From Mesostigma viride (taxonomy: Eukaryota > Streptophyta > Mesostigmatophyceae > Mesostigmatales > Mesostigmataceae): DNA of 64,000 nucleotides. The DNA lies in NCBI GenBank assembly GCA_009746045.1, contig RPFO01000819.1:1206108-1270107 (forward strand), written 5' to 3'. Under the pieces are notes generated by a model. That model had not been told where the DNA came from and ran no database searches. It worked only from the letters and a program-made list of their open reading frames with translations. The translations under genes and the position numbers were made by a program. Shown in pieces: positions 1 through 11,000 of this stretch. Positions within the stretch are counted from its first letter, which is position 1. The number at the start of each line of letters is the position of its first letter.

Positions 1-93
1 CATCCATCCATCCATCCATCCATCCATCCATCCATCCATCCATCCATCCATCCATCCATCCATCCATCCATCCATCCATCCATCCATCCATCG
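1..93. repeat. (CATC)n microsatellite at window edge
   Basis: An almost perfect CATC tetranucleotide tract fills the first 93 bases and is cut by the window edge. It is followed by a short motif (95-130, containing GACTCCCCAACGGC) that recurs in inverted orientation near 5451-5482 next to a degraded LINE. Confidence 0.95.
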
Positions 94-187
94 GGGTTAA
101 TGCTCCGTGACTCCCCAACGGCCGGGAGCACCAGTTAATAATAAATAAACAAATTAATTGCTGGACTAGCCCGTGGTACGTTCTGAT

Positions 188-703
188 TTTCTGATTTGGC
201 ACGCCGCAAAGGTGAAAACCATTTGCGTTCAGTGCCGGTCCGCGGAGAACGCGGAAAACGCGATCTGCAAATGAATCCGACCGGAATCAAACTGGGGACC
301 TCTCGCACCAACTTTCGCTGACTATAGGACGGACGTCTCCGGATCCTAGGGCCTCGCCAACTTACACCTACAGTCATCCGCAAAAGTTCTCCTTTCCGGG
401 GAGTGATGCAAGCCTTTCGGATTTGGTACTAGATAAATCATTCCAGATCTGTGTGTGTAGGAGTACTACACACGTGTCTGCACGCGAGACTTGTACGTTC
501 AGTCTCGCAACGTGAGACGGGCTGAACACGGCTGGAACCTTCTTTATTAGAAGGGGGCGTAGCCGGTACTATCGAGATCAGCCAAGCGTATATTCTGATT
601 TGGCACGCCGCAAAGGTGAAAACCATTTGCGTTCAGTGCCGGTCCGCGGAAAACGCGGAAAACGCGATCTGCAAATGAATCCGACCGGAATCGAACTGGG
701 TAC
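188..703. repeat. ~110-bp direct repeat pair (188-300 and 592-703)
   Basis: A block starting CTGATTTGGCACGCCGCAAA at 191 recurs at 595, offset 404 bp in the same orientation. The two copies are nearly identical for about 110 bp, with small differences such as GAGAACGCGG versus GAAAACGCGG. No coding region is recognised between them. They could be the ends of a small retroelement or two insertions of one short repeat; the sequence does not decide. Confidence 0.75.
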
Positions 704-729
704 GTGGCTACAAGGTATATGACGAATCT

Positions 730-1060
730 AGCCCACACTGGGGGCTTCCACATTTGGTTGTTGACTATCAAGTCCCCGCCCCTCCAACATACCTTGGGCT
801 TCTTGGGGTCCTGCTTGTGGCGGAGGTATTCCGGCCACAGGTCACGCCGCTGCTGCTGCTGCTGCGCGGGGGTGAGGTCGTCGTCCAGCTTCCAGGGGAG
901 GTCGTGCGGCTTCTTGCAACGAGAGAGGAACAGCCACTTATCCTTGATGGAGCGGAAGGCGAGCAGGAGTGGTATAGGGGTGCCGCCTTGTCCCGTGAAT
1001 GGGGGAGGCGATGCCCACGCAGCTTGACGTAACCTTCAAGTTCCAGTTGGGTAAGAAGCG
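730..1060 (-). pseudogene. Retroelement ORF1-like C-terminal domain, copy 1 (degraded)
   Basis: Read on the minus strand, about 735-985 encodes a segment with KDKWLFL, then KLDDDLTPAQQQ, RRDLWPEYLR and VCWRGGDLIV. The same domain occurs in two other copies in this window (near 3300-3480 and 10300-10530), where the matching motif is DDDLTLAQQQ or DDDLTLTQQQ followed by R(R/E)LWPTYLQLRQ. The pattern resembles the C-terminal nucleic-acid-binding part of LINE ORF1 proteins (transposase_22-like); that family call is inference. A frameshift near 1000 separates the upstream part (HRLPHSRDKA, matching VRLPHARGKA in copy 2) from the downstream part, so this copy is broken. The more distal half cannot be followed. 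Confidence 0.6.
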
Positions 1061-2429
1061 TGTGCCTGAGCTTGTCCTCATGCAAGAGACGTTGTACGTT
1101 GTCTCCCCCGCCGGCTGCTGGGGGAAATGACACAGCACCACGCGGCATTTGCGGCGGGCGCGGTCGGTGGCGGCATGGTCTTCTGACCTCGGCGTTGGTC
1201 TTCCATCTCCTGCATGCAGCTTCGTAACGATGGCGACCGTCGTCGAGGTGGTCGCTGCATGTGACCGCAGCAGGTTAGCGCATAGGAGTGCGGCGAGAGG
1301 TCACCAGCTGCCTGCCGCATATGTAGGCTGGGCGGCGATGGTGGCCGTCTGCGCCGCAATCTCCGGGACCTGCGTGGCCGGCAGAGTCTCACATTGGGCG
1401 GTGATGGCTTCTAAAGTCTTGATGAGCAGGCCACACTTGCATGCCCTCCACCTGATCGATCTAGGCGAGAACTGAACTGGGCGTGTGCATCAGTGGACTG
1501 AGCCGCGTCGGCAGCGCAGTGCCCTCTGGGGTTGGAGCTTGTGGGCGCCCTTGGTTTCCGTATTTGAATACTTGGCCTCCACAGTGTCGAGTTGAGCGTC
1601 GCAGTAAGCTAGTGTGGTCAGCTCAGTCTCGATCGGCCAACGGCCAGGTCACGTGCTCCTCCAGCACAGTGAGGATGTCAGCCTTGCGGAGGGAGGGAGC
1701 CGGTGCGGCCACTGGCGCGGGGGCTGGCCGGGTGCGTAGCGTAGCAGTGAGTTCTGCTTCGTTTCGAGCTAATTAAAAGGAACTCAGTGGTCCGCCGAGG
1801 CAGCAGCGCCTGATGCTCCTGAGGAGCATCAGGCGCTGCTCAGTGCATCTCAGAGCGGGTAGTGATGAGCCATGCACTTCACTTGGCTCTCGTCATGGTG
1901 CATGGTCCAAATCCTTTCCTTCGACAAACGTAACAATCTTAATTGCGTTCCTGTGGCAGGTACTGGAGGACCTGGGCACACTGCCCCTTGGACAGGTATT
2001 GACATTGCAATTAATTAATTACTGAACTCCCACGAGCCACGAGGTAGCCATCCATGGCTGACGGCGGAGCTCATAACTTTCACCTTTGGGCACCCAATTG
2101 GGCCGTGAATATCACTATCGCTTCGTCTTTCTAAGACGCATCAGCGTGATATTTTTTCGAAACTAAAACGCAATATTATGACGAGTGAAACGCTCGACTA
2201 CGCAACGCAGCCTGGCGGCTGCGATGAGCCAAGAAAATTCGCCTGCAGCTTCGGCTGTAATTCCGCCCGGCCTGCCAGGCAGCGAGCCCACTACTCAAGC
2301 ATTAGTAGTGCACTCGATCGGCTCCTGCGGCCTCGCCCTCGGCATCGCCAGATCCTAAACGCAGTCGCCCAGCAGAACCACGCCCATCGCGCTTCCGGCC
2401 TCAACCTTTCAAGGTCGAGTCACGTCTAC

Positions 2430-3572
2430 GTTTGGACCGCCATGGCTCCAGCAGATGCCATGCATTTCCTCTTCTTTGGGGACTACGCCTCGCTTTATAC
2501 GACCTGTGCCTCCATCTCCACGACATCATCCACCCCGACGGCACCCCATGCAATGCGCCGCAACTTTCTGTTCGGGTGCGCCCGCCCTCAAATCCAGCTC
2601 ATCATCCTCTGCTCCCTCCTCGGGTGCACCGACGCCGAGATCTGGGCTCCATCCATCTCCGCCCCCGCACTCCTATCCATCCTTACAGAAGCCCGTTCCA
2701 GCAGCACGTGACCCCCCTTGCTGCCGATGTGGCAGCAATGGGAGGCACGCTGGCTACTGAGCTCCCTCACCTTTCCACCACCGTCGCCTCCACCTCCACT
2801 AGCTACCATTTCCGCCTCCTGGCACTGCCGACATCAAGGCCCAGCTCCTCGACCTCGACAAGCGCCTCCACACCACCGCCACCGCCCTTGAGTGCTTGCA
2901 CGACCCCGCAGGCCGGCCTCACCGCCCAGGCGGCAAAGGAAGTCGCTCACGTCCCAGCCGGCATCTGCTGGCCCGGCCAGCGATGCTCCCTCCACCTGGG
3001 CGGACTTGCTCAAGCACCACACCACCTCCACCACCTCCACCATCGCGGCACAGCTCAGTCAAGCCACAAGCCGACCGTACCCGACGGTCCTTCTTGAGGA
3101 GGTCGACATCACCCAGCGCGCAGCCACAATGTCATCGTCAAGCACTTCGACCAGCCGGCAGATGAGACCTCGACGACTCTTCTCACGGCCTTTAACTCGC
3201 GACATTCTTGCCCCCATGCAACTCATAGGTGAGCTGCGGATGTCGGCTGTCCGCCTCCCCCACGCGCGGGGTAAGGCTGGCCCGGCACCCGTGCTCCTCA
3301 CCTTTAAGTACATGGCGGACAAGCTGTCATTCCTTAAATTAATGCGCTCACGGACTCGCTTCACGCTGCATGATGACGACTTGACCCTGGCCCAGCAACA
3401 GCGGCGACGCGGACTATGGCCGACCTACCTTCAGCTCCGGCAGAGCGCAGGGCCGGGAAGCCGGTATACTGGAGGGGGGCGGTCATCCACGTTGACCATA
3501 AGCCCTGGCAGGCACCTCCTGCGGCACCCCACTGAGCAACCTCAGTCTAGGGAATATATACCAGTAGTGTAG
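2430..3572 (+). pseudogene. Retroelement ORF1-like protein, copy 2
   Basis: The frame running from 2892 to 3572 carries the best preserved ORF1-like domain: MQLIGELRMSAVRLPHARG, then PVLLTFKYMADKLSFLKLM, DDDLTLAQQQRRRGLWPTYL and a Gly-rich end. Upstream, overlapping frames from 2178 and 2432 are Pro/Ser/His-rich and may be the low-complexity N-terminal part of the same protein shifted by indels. The product would be an RNA-binding partner of a LINE reverse transcriptase. No zinc knuckle is visible. The reading frame is not continuous from a clear start, so it is called as a decayed copy. Its 3' flank (3573-4060) is shared with copy 3. Confidence 0.6.
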
Positions 3573-4060
3573 ATTAGTCAGGCTTAGCCTAGCATGTGGC
3601 CTAGGCGCATGTGAGCCCATAATGGCCCCCATGTGGATGACGCCTTCAGCATTTAGCCAAGCCATGCCTATCATGAGACCCCCATGCATATATGGATCAG
3701 TTGCATTAAGAATTTAGCCACGCTCTGCCTATGCAGAGAGTCACTCTCTGCTGAGAATTAAGCCATGCCCTAGCTCTTGTAATAATAGCCATGATGATCT
3801 TCCCCCCTCTGTCGGTGCCCCTACTAGCCTAGGTGCCTGAATACAGCGGTGGGCAGGTGCACTCCATGCCAGATTGCCAGAGTAGGTGGCAGTTTACACC
3901 CCCCCACCTGCAGGAAGTAGCTAAGCGTGCATTAAGTAAAAGCCACAGGCCCCTTCTCAGGGCCATGTGCTACATGTACTCCCAACAGAGTTATGTTCCT
4001 AATTGATTAATTAAGTAATTATTAACTATTAAATTAAATTAAATTAAATTATAACATATG
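3573..4060 (+). mobile_element. Shared 3' tail of the ORF1 element, ending in TTAA-rich tract
   Basis: Sequence after the ORF1-like domain is repeated after copy 3 at 10562-11000: GGAATATATA(C/G)CAGTAGTGTAG, then a CTCTGCTGAGA segment, then CCCTTTCTCAGGGC-type sequence followed by (TTAA/AATTA)n. The TTAA-rich ends at 3998-4058, 5426-5446, 9517-9535 and 10982-10999 suggest that LINE-type elements here terminate in this simple sequence instead of poly(A). The boundary is approximate. Confidence 0.6.
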
Positions 4061-4159
4061 CCTCCGTGGGGACGTCATGTAGCACATATTCCATGATGGA
4101 TGGGGTGGAGGAAGCCGCGTGATCGAACCGCTATCCTAACTCTAAGCTATCTAGAAAAT

Positions 4160-5405
4160 CCTAACTACACTACTCATCAAAACGCCTCCTCCTCTTGGGG
4201 GGAGGTGGCTTGCCCACAGGGTCGGGCGTATGCGCCTTGACAATCTTCTTCCACCGCGTCTTGTCCTGCGTGGCAGTCCAAAGACGGGAGAGAGAGTCGG
4301 GATGCGGTGCTCAAACTGGGCTGGGACCACTAGGTCGTCCAGCATGCAGCATCTGAACGTAGTTCGTGACAGGTTTCCCTACCCTTTTGGGAATGTCCTC
4401 GGGGCCAGGCCAGGTCAGAATGTGCCGCCCTGGCTGGCCAAGCCGCTGGGGGCCGGCCAGACCGAGGGTGGTGTCGACCTGGCTGGTGCGGGCAAGGTGT
4501 CCTACAAATGCTATCCTACGCTGCCTAATCTCGTCCGAAACACGAGGCATGCCATGATACAAAGACTCTGATGACGGACGCTCGGAAAAACCTACGTTAA
4601 GGACCTGTCGGAGCATCCTGTAAACCGTGCCGTCTAGCCTAGCTGCCAGTTTGGGTGGGAGGGTCCACGCCTCGGCGCCATACGTGAGCACCGTGAGGAC
4701 GAGGACCTTGAAGAGCATGCGCTTGCGGTGCCCGCCCAGGCCCTTCGAGCGCCAGTAGGGTGTGAGCGAACGGAGCTTGGCCCAGGCAAGGCCGATGCGG
4801 GTGTCCACATCGTCGGCGGTGTCAGGAAGCCAGCTCCCCAACAGCTTGAAGCGGTCGCGGAACGGGACGTCCGTCCCGTCGAGCAGGCGCGGCAGTGGTG
4901 GTTTACTGGAGGCCCCAATCACCATCGCCTCGGTTTTGACACTAATCTCCAACCCCACCGCCCGCGACTCCAGGCCCAGGCAGTCCAGCCAGGTCTGAAT
5001 GTGCTCGGGGCTCTCGATGAGGGTGGTATCATCCGCATAAATCAGGTCGGCAAGGCGGTAACCAGGTCTAGCCCCGCCGTGCTCTTTCACGTTAAGGATG
5101 TCCGTCCAAGCCTGGCTCGAACCCCTTAAGAGCAGTAAAGCGCGCACGTGCCCGGCGCATGACGTGATCCACGACAATAATAATGAACAGGTATGGGGAC
5201 AGGACACAACCTTGCCACACCCCGTGGTGAAGGGGGAATGGTGGGGTGGTGCCTTCCGCAGTCCGCACTACTGCCTGTGAGCCCTCATACAGTCGGCGAA
5301 TGGCAGCAATAAACGCAGGTGGTACCCGATCCAGAGCTAGGATGGCCCAAAGAGCCTCCCAGAGAACCGTGTCAAAGGCCTTGATATAGTCAACAACATA
5401 TTAAC
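4160..5405 (-). pseudogene. LINE reverse transcriptase, 5'-truncated copy
   Basis: The minus strand encodes the palm and C-terminal part of a non-LTR reverse transcriptase. VDYIKAFDTVLW (motif A, near 5390) lies in one frame, then VWQGCVLSPYLF (motif B). A second frame from 5207 contains ADLIYADDTTLI (motif C, YADD), FKLLGSWLPD, LTYGAEAW and GHLARTSQVD. The last motifs are typical of RTE-like and related LINE clades; clade choice is uncertain. At least one frameshift near 5210 and a stop near 4311 show it is dead. It begins abruptly at motif A, as expected for 5' truncation during target-primed insertion, and it lies in opposite orientation to the fuller copy at 6790-9439. Confidence 0.85.
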
Positions 5406-5647
5406 TATGGTCCTAGTTAATTAATTAGTAATTAATTAATTAATTAAACTCGTGCTCCCGTTGGGGAGTCACGGAGCACCGGAGTGCTTTTAATTAATCC
5501 ATGTATGTGCACAACAGGAAGAAAGGCAGAGACCCCCTTTCTCCTTCATGCCAGAGGCATGCCACAGCTGCAATCGGACACGATAGACGATCCGGCCGGC
5601 AAGGTCTGTGGGTGCTGATAAGACCCATGTCAAGCATATCATAACAA

Positions 5648-5856
5648 GGCCCCACCGTCTAGGTCATCTAGTCGCTCTACACGTTAGCCAGCCATAATTT
5701 CAATGCACAAGGCTACACATATTAACCATCTCCAGTCATATTCATCATCCTGAATTAACGACTCGAAAACGCGGACAAGATAACGGCAGGCTCGAGCTAC
5801 CATGCTCCGGATTCTCCCGATTTCTGGCCTGCGCTCAGTGGTTGTCTCCTTGATAT
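5648..5856. repeat. Dispersed ~200-bp repeat, copy 1
   Basis: This block starts GGCCCCACCGTCTAGGTCAT and recurs at 18116-18310 in the same orientation inside intron 6 of the Amt-cyclase gene. Differences are small indels, for example an extra segment near 5727-5737. No protein is recognised. It is probably a short non-autonomous element or part of a larger retroelement. Confidence 0.75.
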
Positions 5857-6084
5857 CATAAATAACAAGGAGCGTGGGCAAGTAAGCTGATGCTGATCAT
5901 AGCCAGGACGTAGCATGGCTGTACAAGGGCTAAGCTAAGTAAGGCTATGGCTGGTTGTTTACCGTGGGTTAGCGGTGGCAGCACGTGACTACGTATGGTG
6001 GCACGGCTACGCAAACATTCTAGGCATTGCTGCCATGGCGGCAGTGACTACCAATGATTACAAGCTAGCTAGGGCTATTCTAGC

Positions 6085-6425
6085 CCGCGCAGGGGGCGTC
6101 CACATCTTTTGGTTGATCCCCCTTCCGCTTGGGGGGAGGGGCCGGCCTGCCCACAGGGGCTGGCGTGTGAGCCTGGACAATCTTCTGCCACCTCTTCTTC
6201 AGTTCTGCATAGCAGTCCAAAGAAGAGAGAGGGAGCGAATGTGGTGTTCAAACTGAGCTGGGACCACTAGGTCGGCCAGCAACATCTGGATGTAGTTCAT
6301 GGCAGGTTTACCCAGCTTTCTAGGAATGTCCTTGGGGCCAGGCTAGGTCAGGATGTGCCGCCCTGGTTGGCCAAGCCGCTGGCTGGGGGCCGGCGAGACC
6401 AAGGTTGGGCATTGGCTTTGTATTA
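6085..6425 (-). mobile_element. LINE 3'-end fragment
   Basis: The segment is closely similar to about 4180-4460, the 3' end of the truncated LINE copy, in the same minus orientation. Shared marks include a Gly-rich start (GGGGGGAGG), CAATCTTCT(T/G)CCACC, CTGGGACCACTAGGTCG, and GTGCCGCCCTGG(C/T)TGGCCAA. Only the C-terminal tail and the 3' region are present, so it is a severely 5'-truncated insertion. Confidence 0.75.
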
Positions 6426-6789
6426 TAGATCTATACCATGCCCTCGTAAATCCCTCGCCAAGGCAGGCAACAGCGGCCGTTCTTCCATGGAAAGGTCAGG
6501 CACGCCCTGCGCAGGCCTAAACATTTTACTCACCGAAAATGGACTAAACAGTAGCAAAAAGAACACGGTCAGTTTAGAATTCGATTCTACCAATATTAAT
6601 ACCTCCTTCACGGTCAGAAATCCCTCCAAAATCGCGAACTTACTGGCGTTAACCGGTGAATTTTATTTCATTCCGTGCGAACAAAAAATTCGGATTACCC
6701 CCCATGCCGATGGCATAAAAAACTACCTCGATATTGTATAAACCAGCTACTTTCCGCCATGAGCTACTTTCTCCAATGCCAACACTGAA

Positions 6790-9439
6790 CTTTTTGCTGA
6801 TTTGCTTACGACATGCGATTTGGTCACTGCCAACACTCGCTTTCCACATAGTCCAGATGCTTTGGTCACACACACCTCGCCAACTGGCACTGAACGCTGC
6901 ATTGACTATGTTGTAATGCGCAAGCGTCATCAAGGATCTGTACTAGCTGCTCGCTCGCATGTGATCCCCCTGGTGCGCTCCGATCATCGCATCGTCACCG
7001 CCCGCATCCGCCTGCGATTCCCCTCGCCCTTTCGTAAGCACGTGGCACCACCTGATTTGCGCACACTTCAGTTGCTCGAGAAATCTGACGACGCTCTGGA
7101 GGACTTCCCTGAAAAACGCGCCCACAAGCGCGCCGCAGAGGCGTTCGTCGACGCGCTGGACATCCCGGCCAGCCACGCCCAGCTGTTCGCTGCCGGCCCG
7201 GCATCGGCCCTTCGGCACCTCGCTGACAAGCTGCCCGCGGCCGGGGCCCTACTGCCCCCCGCCGCCCGCCCCGCTTCACCAGCCTGCACCGGCTCCCCGC
7301 CGTCATCCAGGCCCGGCAAGCCCTGCGCGACAACAGCGACCCCGCCCGCTACGCCCGCCTCAAAGCCGATTACCACTCGGCCATCCGGCAGGCGACCAAG
7401 GAGCAGGAGGACCTTCATGTCCGCGAGTACTTCGCCCACCTCAAGGACCAGCACGGCAAGTACGCCTGGACCCGCCTGCGTCACGCCCAACGGCCCGCCG
7501 GCGGCGCGCAGCCGGCGCCGCGGACGCTCTCTGGCTCACCGCAGCAGCAGCTCGACCAGTGGTATTCCTCCCAGTCCCGGCTGCTCGGCGCCCCCCGCCG
7601 CCTCCGCCGCTTGGCCCTCTGGCGGCCGCACGCCTGGCAGTAGCACCGGCGGACGTCCCTGCGCCGCCCACGCCGCCCGCCGCTGAGCAGGACTACACGT
7701 ACCCAGCCCTGACGGAACCCCTGGCCGACCCCAACGAGCTCCCGCCGTTCACCGAGCTCGAGCTGAGCACCGCCGCCAAGCAACTCCGCTTCTATGCCGC
7801 CGTTGGACCTGACCAGCTCCCAGCCCCGGTGATTAAGCTGACGGCGCTCACGGGGTTCCTGCTTGACGTCTGCAACCGGATCCTGCTTGCCGACGCGCCG
7901 CCGATTCCTGAGTGGCAGCACAGCTACCGTATTATGCTGTACAAAAACAAAGGTTCCCCTGACGACCCCGCCAACTACAGAGGAGTCTGCATCCAGAGCG
8001 CCGCACTTAAGTTGTTCATGCGCATGATCCTCAACCGCCTTCGTTCTGCTCTCGACTGTCACCTTGGGGAAAGTCAAATGGGCTTCCGTCCTGGGCGCAA
8101 CACCGTCATGGCCATCTTCGTCGCGCGTCGCCTCTTCGAGGAAATCGCTCTCCTGCAACCTGGTGAGTTTCCCGCAATCCTGATCTTCGTCGACTTCATC
8201 AAGGCTTTTGATTCTGTCCTCTGGGACGCTCTATGGGCTGTACTTGCTCGCGCTCGCGTCCCCACTCCCCTGATTACCGTCATCCGCACGCTGTATGAGG
8301 GGTCGACCACTTCGGTGCGCACTCAACACGGCATTACCCCATGCCCACTGCAGACCGGCGTCTGGCAGGGTTGCGTCCTGTCGCCGTACCTGTTTATTAT
8401 TGTAGTGGATTATGTTATGCGCCAGGCACGTGCTCGCTTTGCTAGCATTGCAGGCCGTGCCCCTGGCCTAGCGATCACGAACGAGCTTGGGGAAGGGGGG
8501 CCGACTAACAAGCAGAATTTACTAGCTGACCTCATTTATGCCGACGACATCACGCTCATCGAGAAGCCGGAGTCTGCCCAACTTTGGCTGGACTGCCTGG
8601 CGCTCGAGGCTCGGGCGGTTGGTCTAGAAATCAGCCCCAAAACGGAGGCCCTGGCCCTCGGCATGGCAGGGCCCCCACCCACACTCCGCCTCTTAGACGA
8701 TGCCGAGGTCAACTACCCTCCTTCAGGCCGCTTCAAGCTGCTCGGCAGTTGGCTTCCCGACTGCGAGGACGACATGACGACACGGATCGGCATGGCGTGG
8801 GCGCACCTCCATGACCACCGCCGCTGGTGGAGCAACCCCGCCCTACCCCGGATCGTCAAGCGTGACCTCTTCAAGGTCGTCATTCTGACGATCCTGACCT
8901 ACGGCGCCGAGACGTGGACACTGATGCAGGAGCTGGAGCAACGACTCGACGGCGCCGTCACCAAGATGCTGCGCAAGGCCCTTAACATCCCCTTTGGTTT
9001 GCACATTAGTAATGAGGATTTGTACGCTGATTTGCCCTATGTTTCCCACATTATTAGGCACAGGCGCCTGGGCCTAGCCGGGCACCTGGCCCGCACAGAT
9101 CAGGTAGATACATCAGATAGACTAGCTGGCACCAAGCCCGCCCAGCCTGGGCGATATGTCCTCACCTGGCGTGCCCCCGGCCGCGCGCGGCAGGGCCGCC
9201 ACCCGTGGACTTTTCGTGATAGACTCGGCATGGACATGTGCTACACTAGACGTGACGGGCTCACCCCCGGGCAGCCTCCTGGTTTGTCTGTAATATGGAG
9301 GCAGATGGTGCGCAAGGATAGATGGCAAGTAGTGATGAAGGAGACCACCCCCAAGCCTGTGGGGGCTCCGCGTGTGACCAAGTATGGCATTCATAGCGAT
9401 TCGGGCCGCGGTGCCCACACCCCTGTAACTAGGACCTAG
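6790..9439 (+). pseudogene. LINE endonuclease-reverse transcriptase ORF2, frameshifted
   Basis: Three consecutive plus frames together read as one non-LTR ORF2. Frame 1 (about 6800-7260) is the end of an APE-type endonuclease: CDLVTANTRFPHSP, then ERCIDYVVM and VRSDHRIVTARI. Frame 2 (about 7270-7600) is the linker: RFTSLHRLPAVIQARQALR, YARLKADYHSAIRQATKEQE, KYAWTRLRHAQR. Frame 3 (about 7600-9439) is the reverse transcriptase: NYRGVCIQSAALKLFMRMIL, MGFRPGRNTVMA, VDFIKAFDSVLW (motif A), VWQGCVLSPYLF, ADLIYADDITLI (YADD), FKLLGSWLPD, LTYGAETW and LAGHLARTDQVD. Both frame changes fall at runs of six C (near 7255 and 7592), so they could be real indels or homopolymer errors. The 5' part of the endonuclease is missing, and the tail runs into (TTAA)n at 9517-9535. 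It acts by target-primed reverse transcription when intact. Confidence 0.88.
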
Positions 9440-9779
9440 ATAGCTTATACCATCCATTCCATCCCATGTTCCCCTCCCACTGAGGACTTATGCTCACGTG
9501 ACGCAGTCACGTGTCTATTAATTAATTAATTAATTCCGCCATGAGCTAACATCATAAACTCATCGTCTTTAAGATTCGAGTAAAAGTTCTGCATTTCGAT
9601 CGCCTCATATAACGGTAGTTTTGCCTAAACCCAGTCGCCATGGCCAGTTCTGCAAGGGGTGCGCGCACCTTGCACCCACTTTTCACTACGGACGTGCCGC
9701 GAATGTTTCCGTGCCAAAAAAATCGGGGGGGTCCCGTCCCCTTAGGGATGTTGTTTGCACTGTGGACGAGAAACGTTGT

Positions 9780-9895
9780 GACTCGGGAACAGTCCCGGGA
9801 AAGGGCCGGTTCGTCATCGACCAGCAACAGTCGAGAGCAGAACGAAGGCGGTTCAGGGTCGTGCGCATAAATTTGAGCACCTTAGCATAAACTAC
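9780..9895 (-). mobile_element. Small LINE reverse-transcriptase fragment
   Basis: The minus strand reads KVLKFMRTTLNRLRSALDC, which closely matches LKLFMRMILNRLRSALDC in the LINE copy at 8000-8060. Nothing else of the element is present in this frame. The flanks (9540-9780, 9900-10140) contain no recognisable protein. Confidence 0.7.
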
Positions 9896-10199
9896 TTCAG
9901 GCAAACCAACTTTGCGGGTTCGCGATGTGAGCATAAGCAGGAGGAAAAAATGGTTTCGACTTAGGACTTCGAGGTTTTTTGCAAAACTTAGCCCTAACCG
10001 GGAGAAGACAAGTCTGCGGGGGCTGAGATTAAATAAGAGGTACCTTGAAATTAAATAAGAGGCGTGCCTCTATGAATATATAGTTTTGGAGGCGCGTTTC
10101 TGTTGGCGTTAAGTCGTAGTATTGTACGATTGATAGATTGGTAGTGCATTGGTGGTACTGCACGACGGTATTGGACGGACCTAGTGCCCTGGCGTTTGA

Positions 10200-11000
10200 G
10201 AACAAAATCCTTGTCCCCATGGCCATCACTGGTAAGGGCAAGCCGCGGGGGGTGACCCGCCTTCCCCGCTCGCGGGGTAAGGCCGGCCCCTCCCCGGCCC
10301 TTGCTCCTCACCTTTGACACCATGGCGGATAAGATGGAGTTCCTCAAGTGTCGCAAGCGGCTTGGGGGGACCGCCTACACGCTGGACGACGACTTGACCT
10401 TGACGCAGCAACAACGGCGACGGGAGCTATGGCCGACCTACCTCCAGCTTCGGCAGAAGGCGGGGCAGAAGCCGGTCTACTGGAAGGGGGAGGACATCTA
10501 CGTCGCCCACAAGCCCTGGCAGGCGACCCCTGCCGCCCCAGCCACCCCAGCCACCCCAGCCTAGGGAATATATAGCAGTAGTGTAGCCTAGAAAGCTTAG
10601 TGACGTGGCCATGTATGCCTACGTGACGGGCCCACACCCGCCCTTGCAATAGCCGTAGCAATTTCGAGTCATGCTTTGCCCATGCAGGGAGTTACTCTCT
10701 GCTGAGAGGCCATGTGTACCCCAGCTATAGCCTAGCCACATACCTTCCACCCCATATGTCATGCAGGCCTTCTAGGCCCTCTCCTCAAGCCCCCCCTGGG
10801 TGCCTGTGCTTGTTTAGGAGGCATGAACCACCATGGAGGTGCAGGTGCACCTAGTGCACCCAGAGCAGGTGATAGTTGTACATCCTACACCTGCAGGTTG
10901 TCGCCCTGATTGTATTACAAACCCATAGATGCCCCTTTCTCAGGGCTATGTGTTACATATGCTCCCCACGGAGCTATGATTTTAATTAATTAATTAATTG
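10200..11000 (+). pseudogene. Retroelement ORF1-like domain, copy 3, with 3' tail
   Basis: The frame 10301-10564 encodes MLLTFDTMADKMEFLKCRK, then TLDDDLTLTQQQRRRELWP, TYLQLRQKAGQKPVYWKGED and a Pro/Ala-rich end. It is the same domain as in copies 1 and 2. Upstream (about 10210-10300) the GKPRGVTRLPRSRGKAG segment sits in another frame, so the copy is frameshifted. From 10562 the 3' tail matches that of copy 2 and ends in TTAATTAATTAATT at 10982-10999. Confidence 0.65.

Noticed and set aside
6355-6741. 128-codon plus ORF
   Set aside because: Starts in antisense LINE 3' sequence and runs into AT-rich sequence with no family similarity; probably chance.
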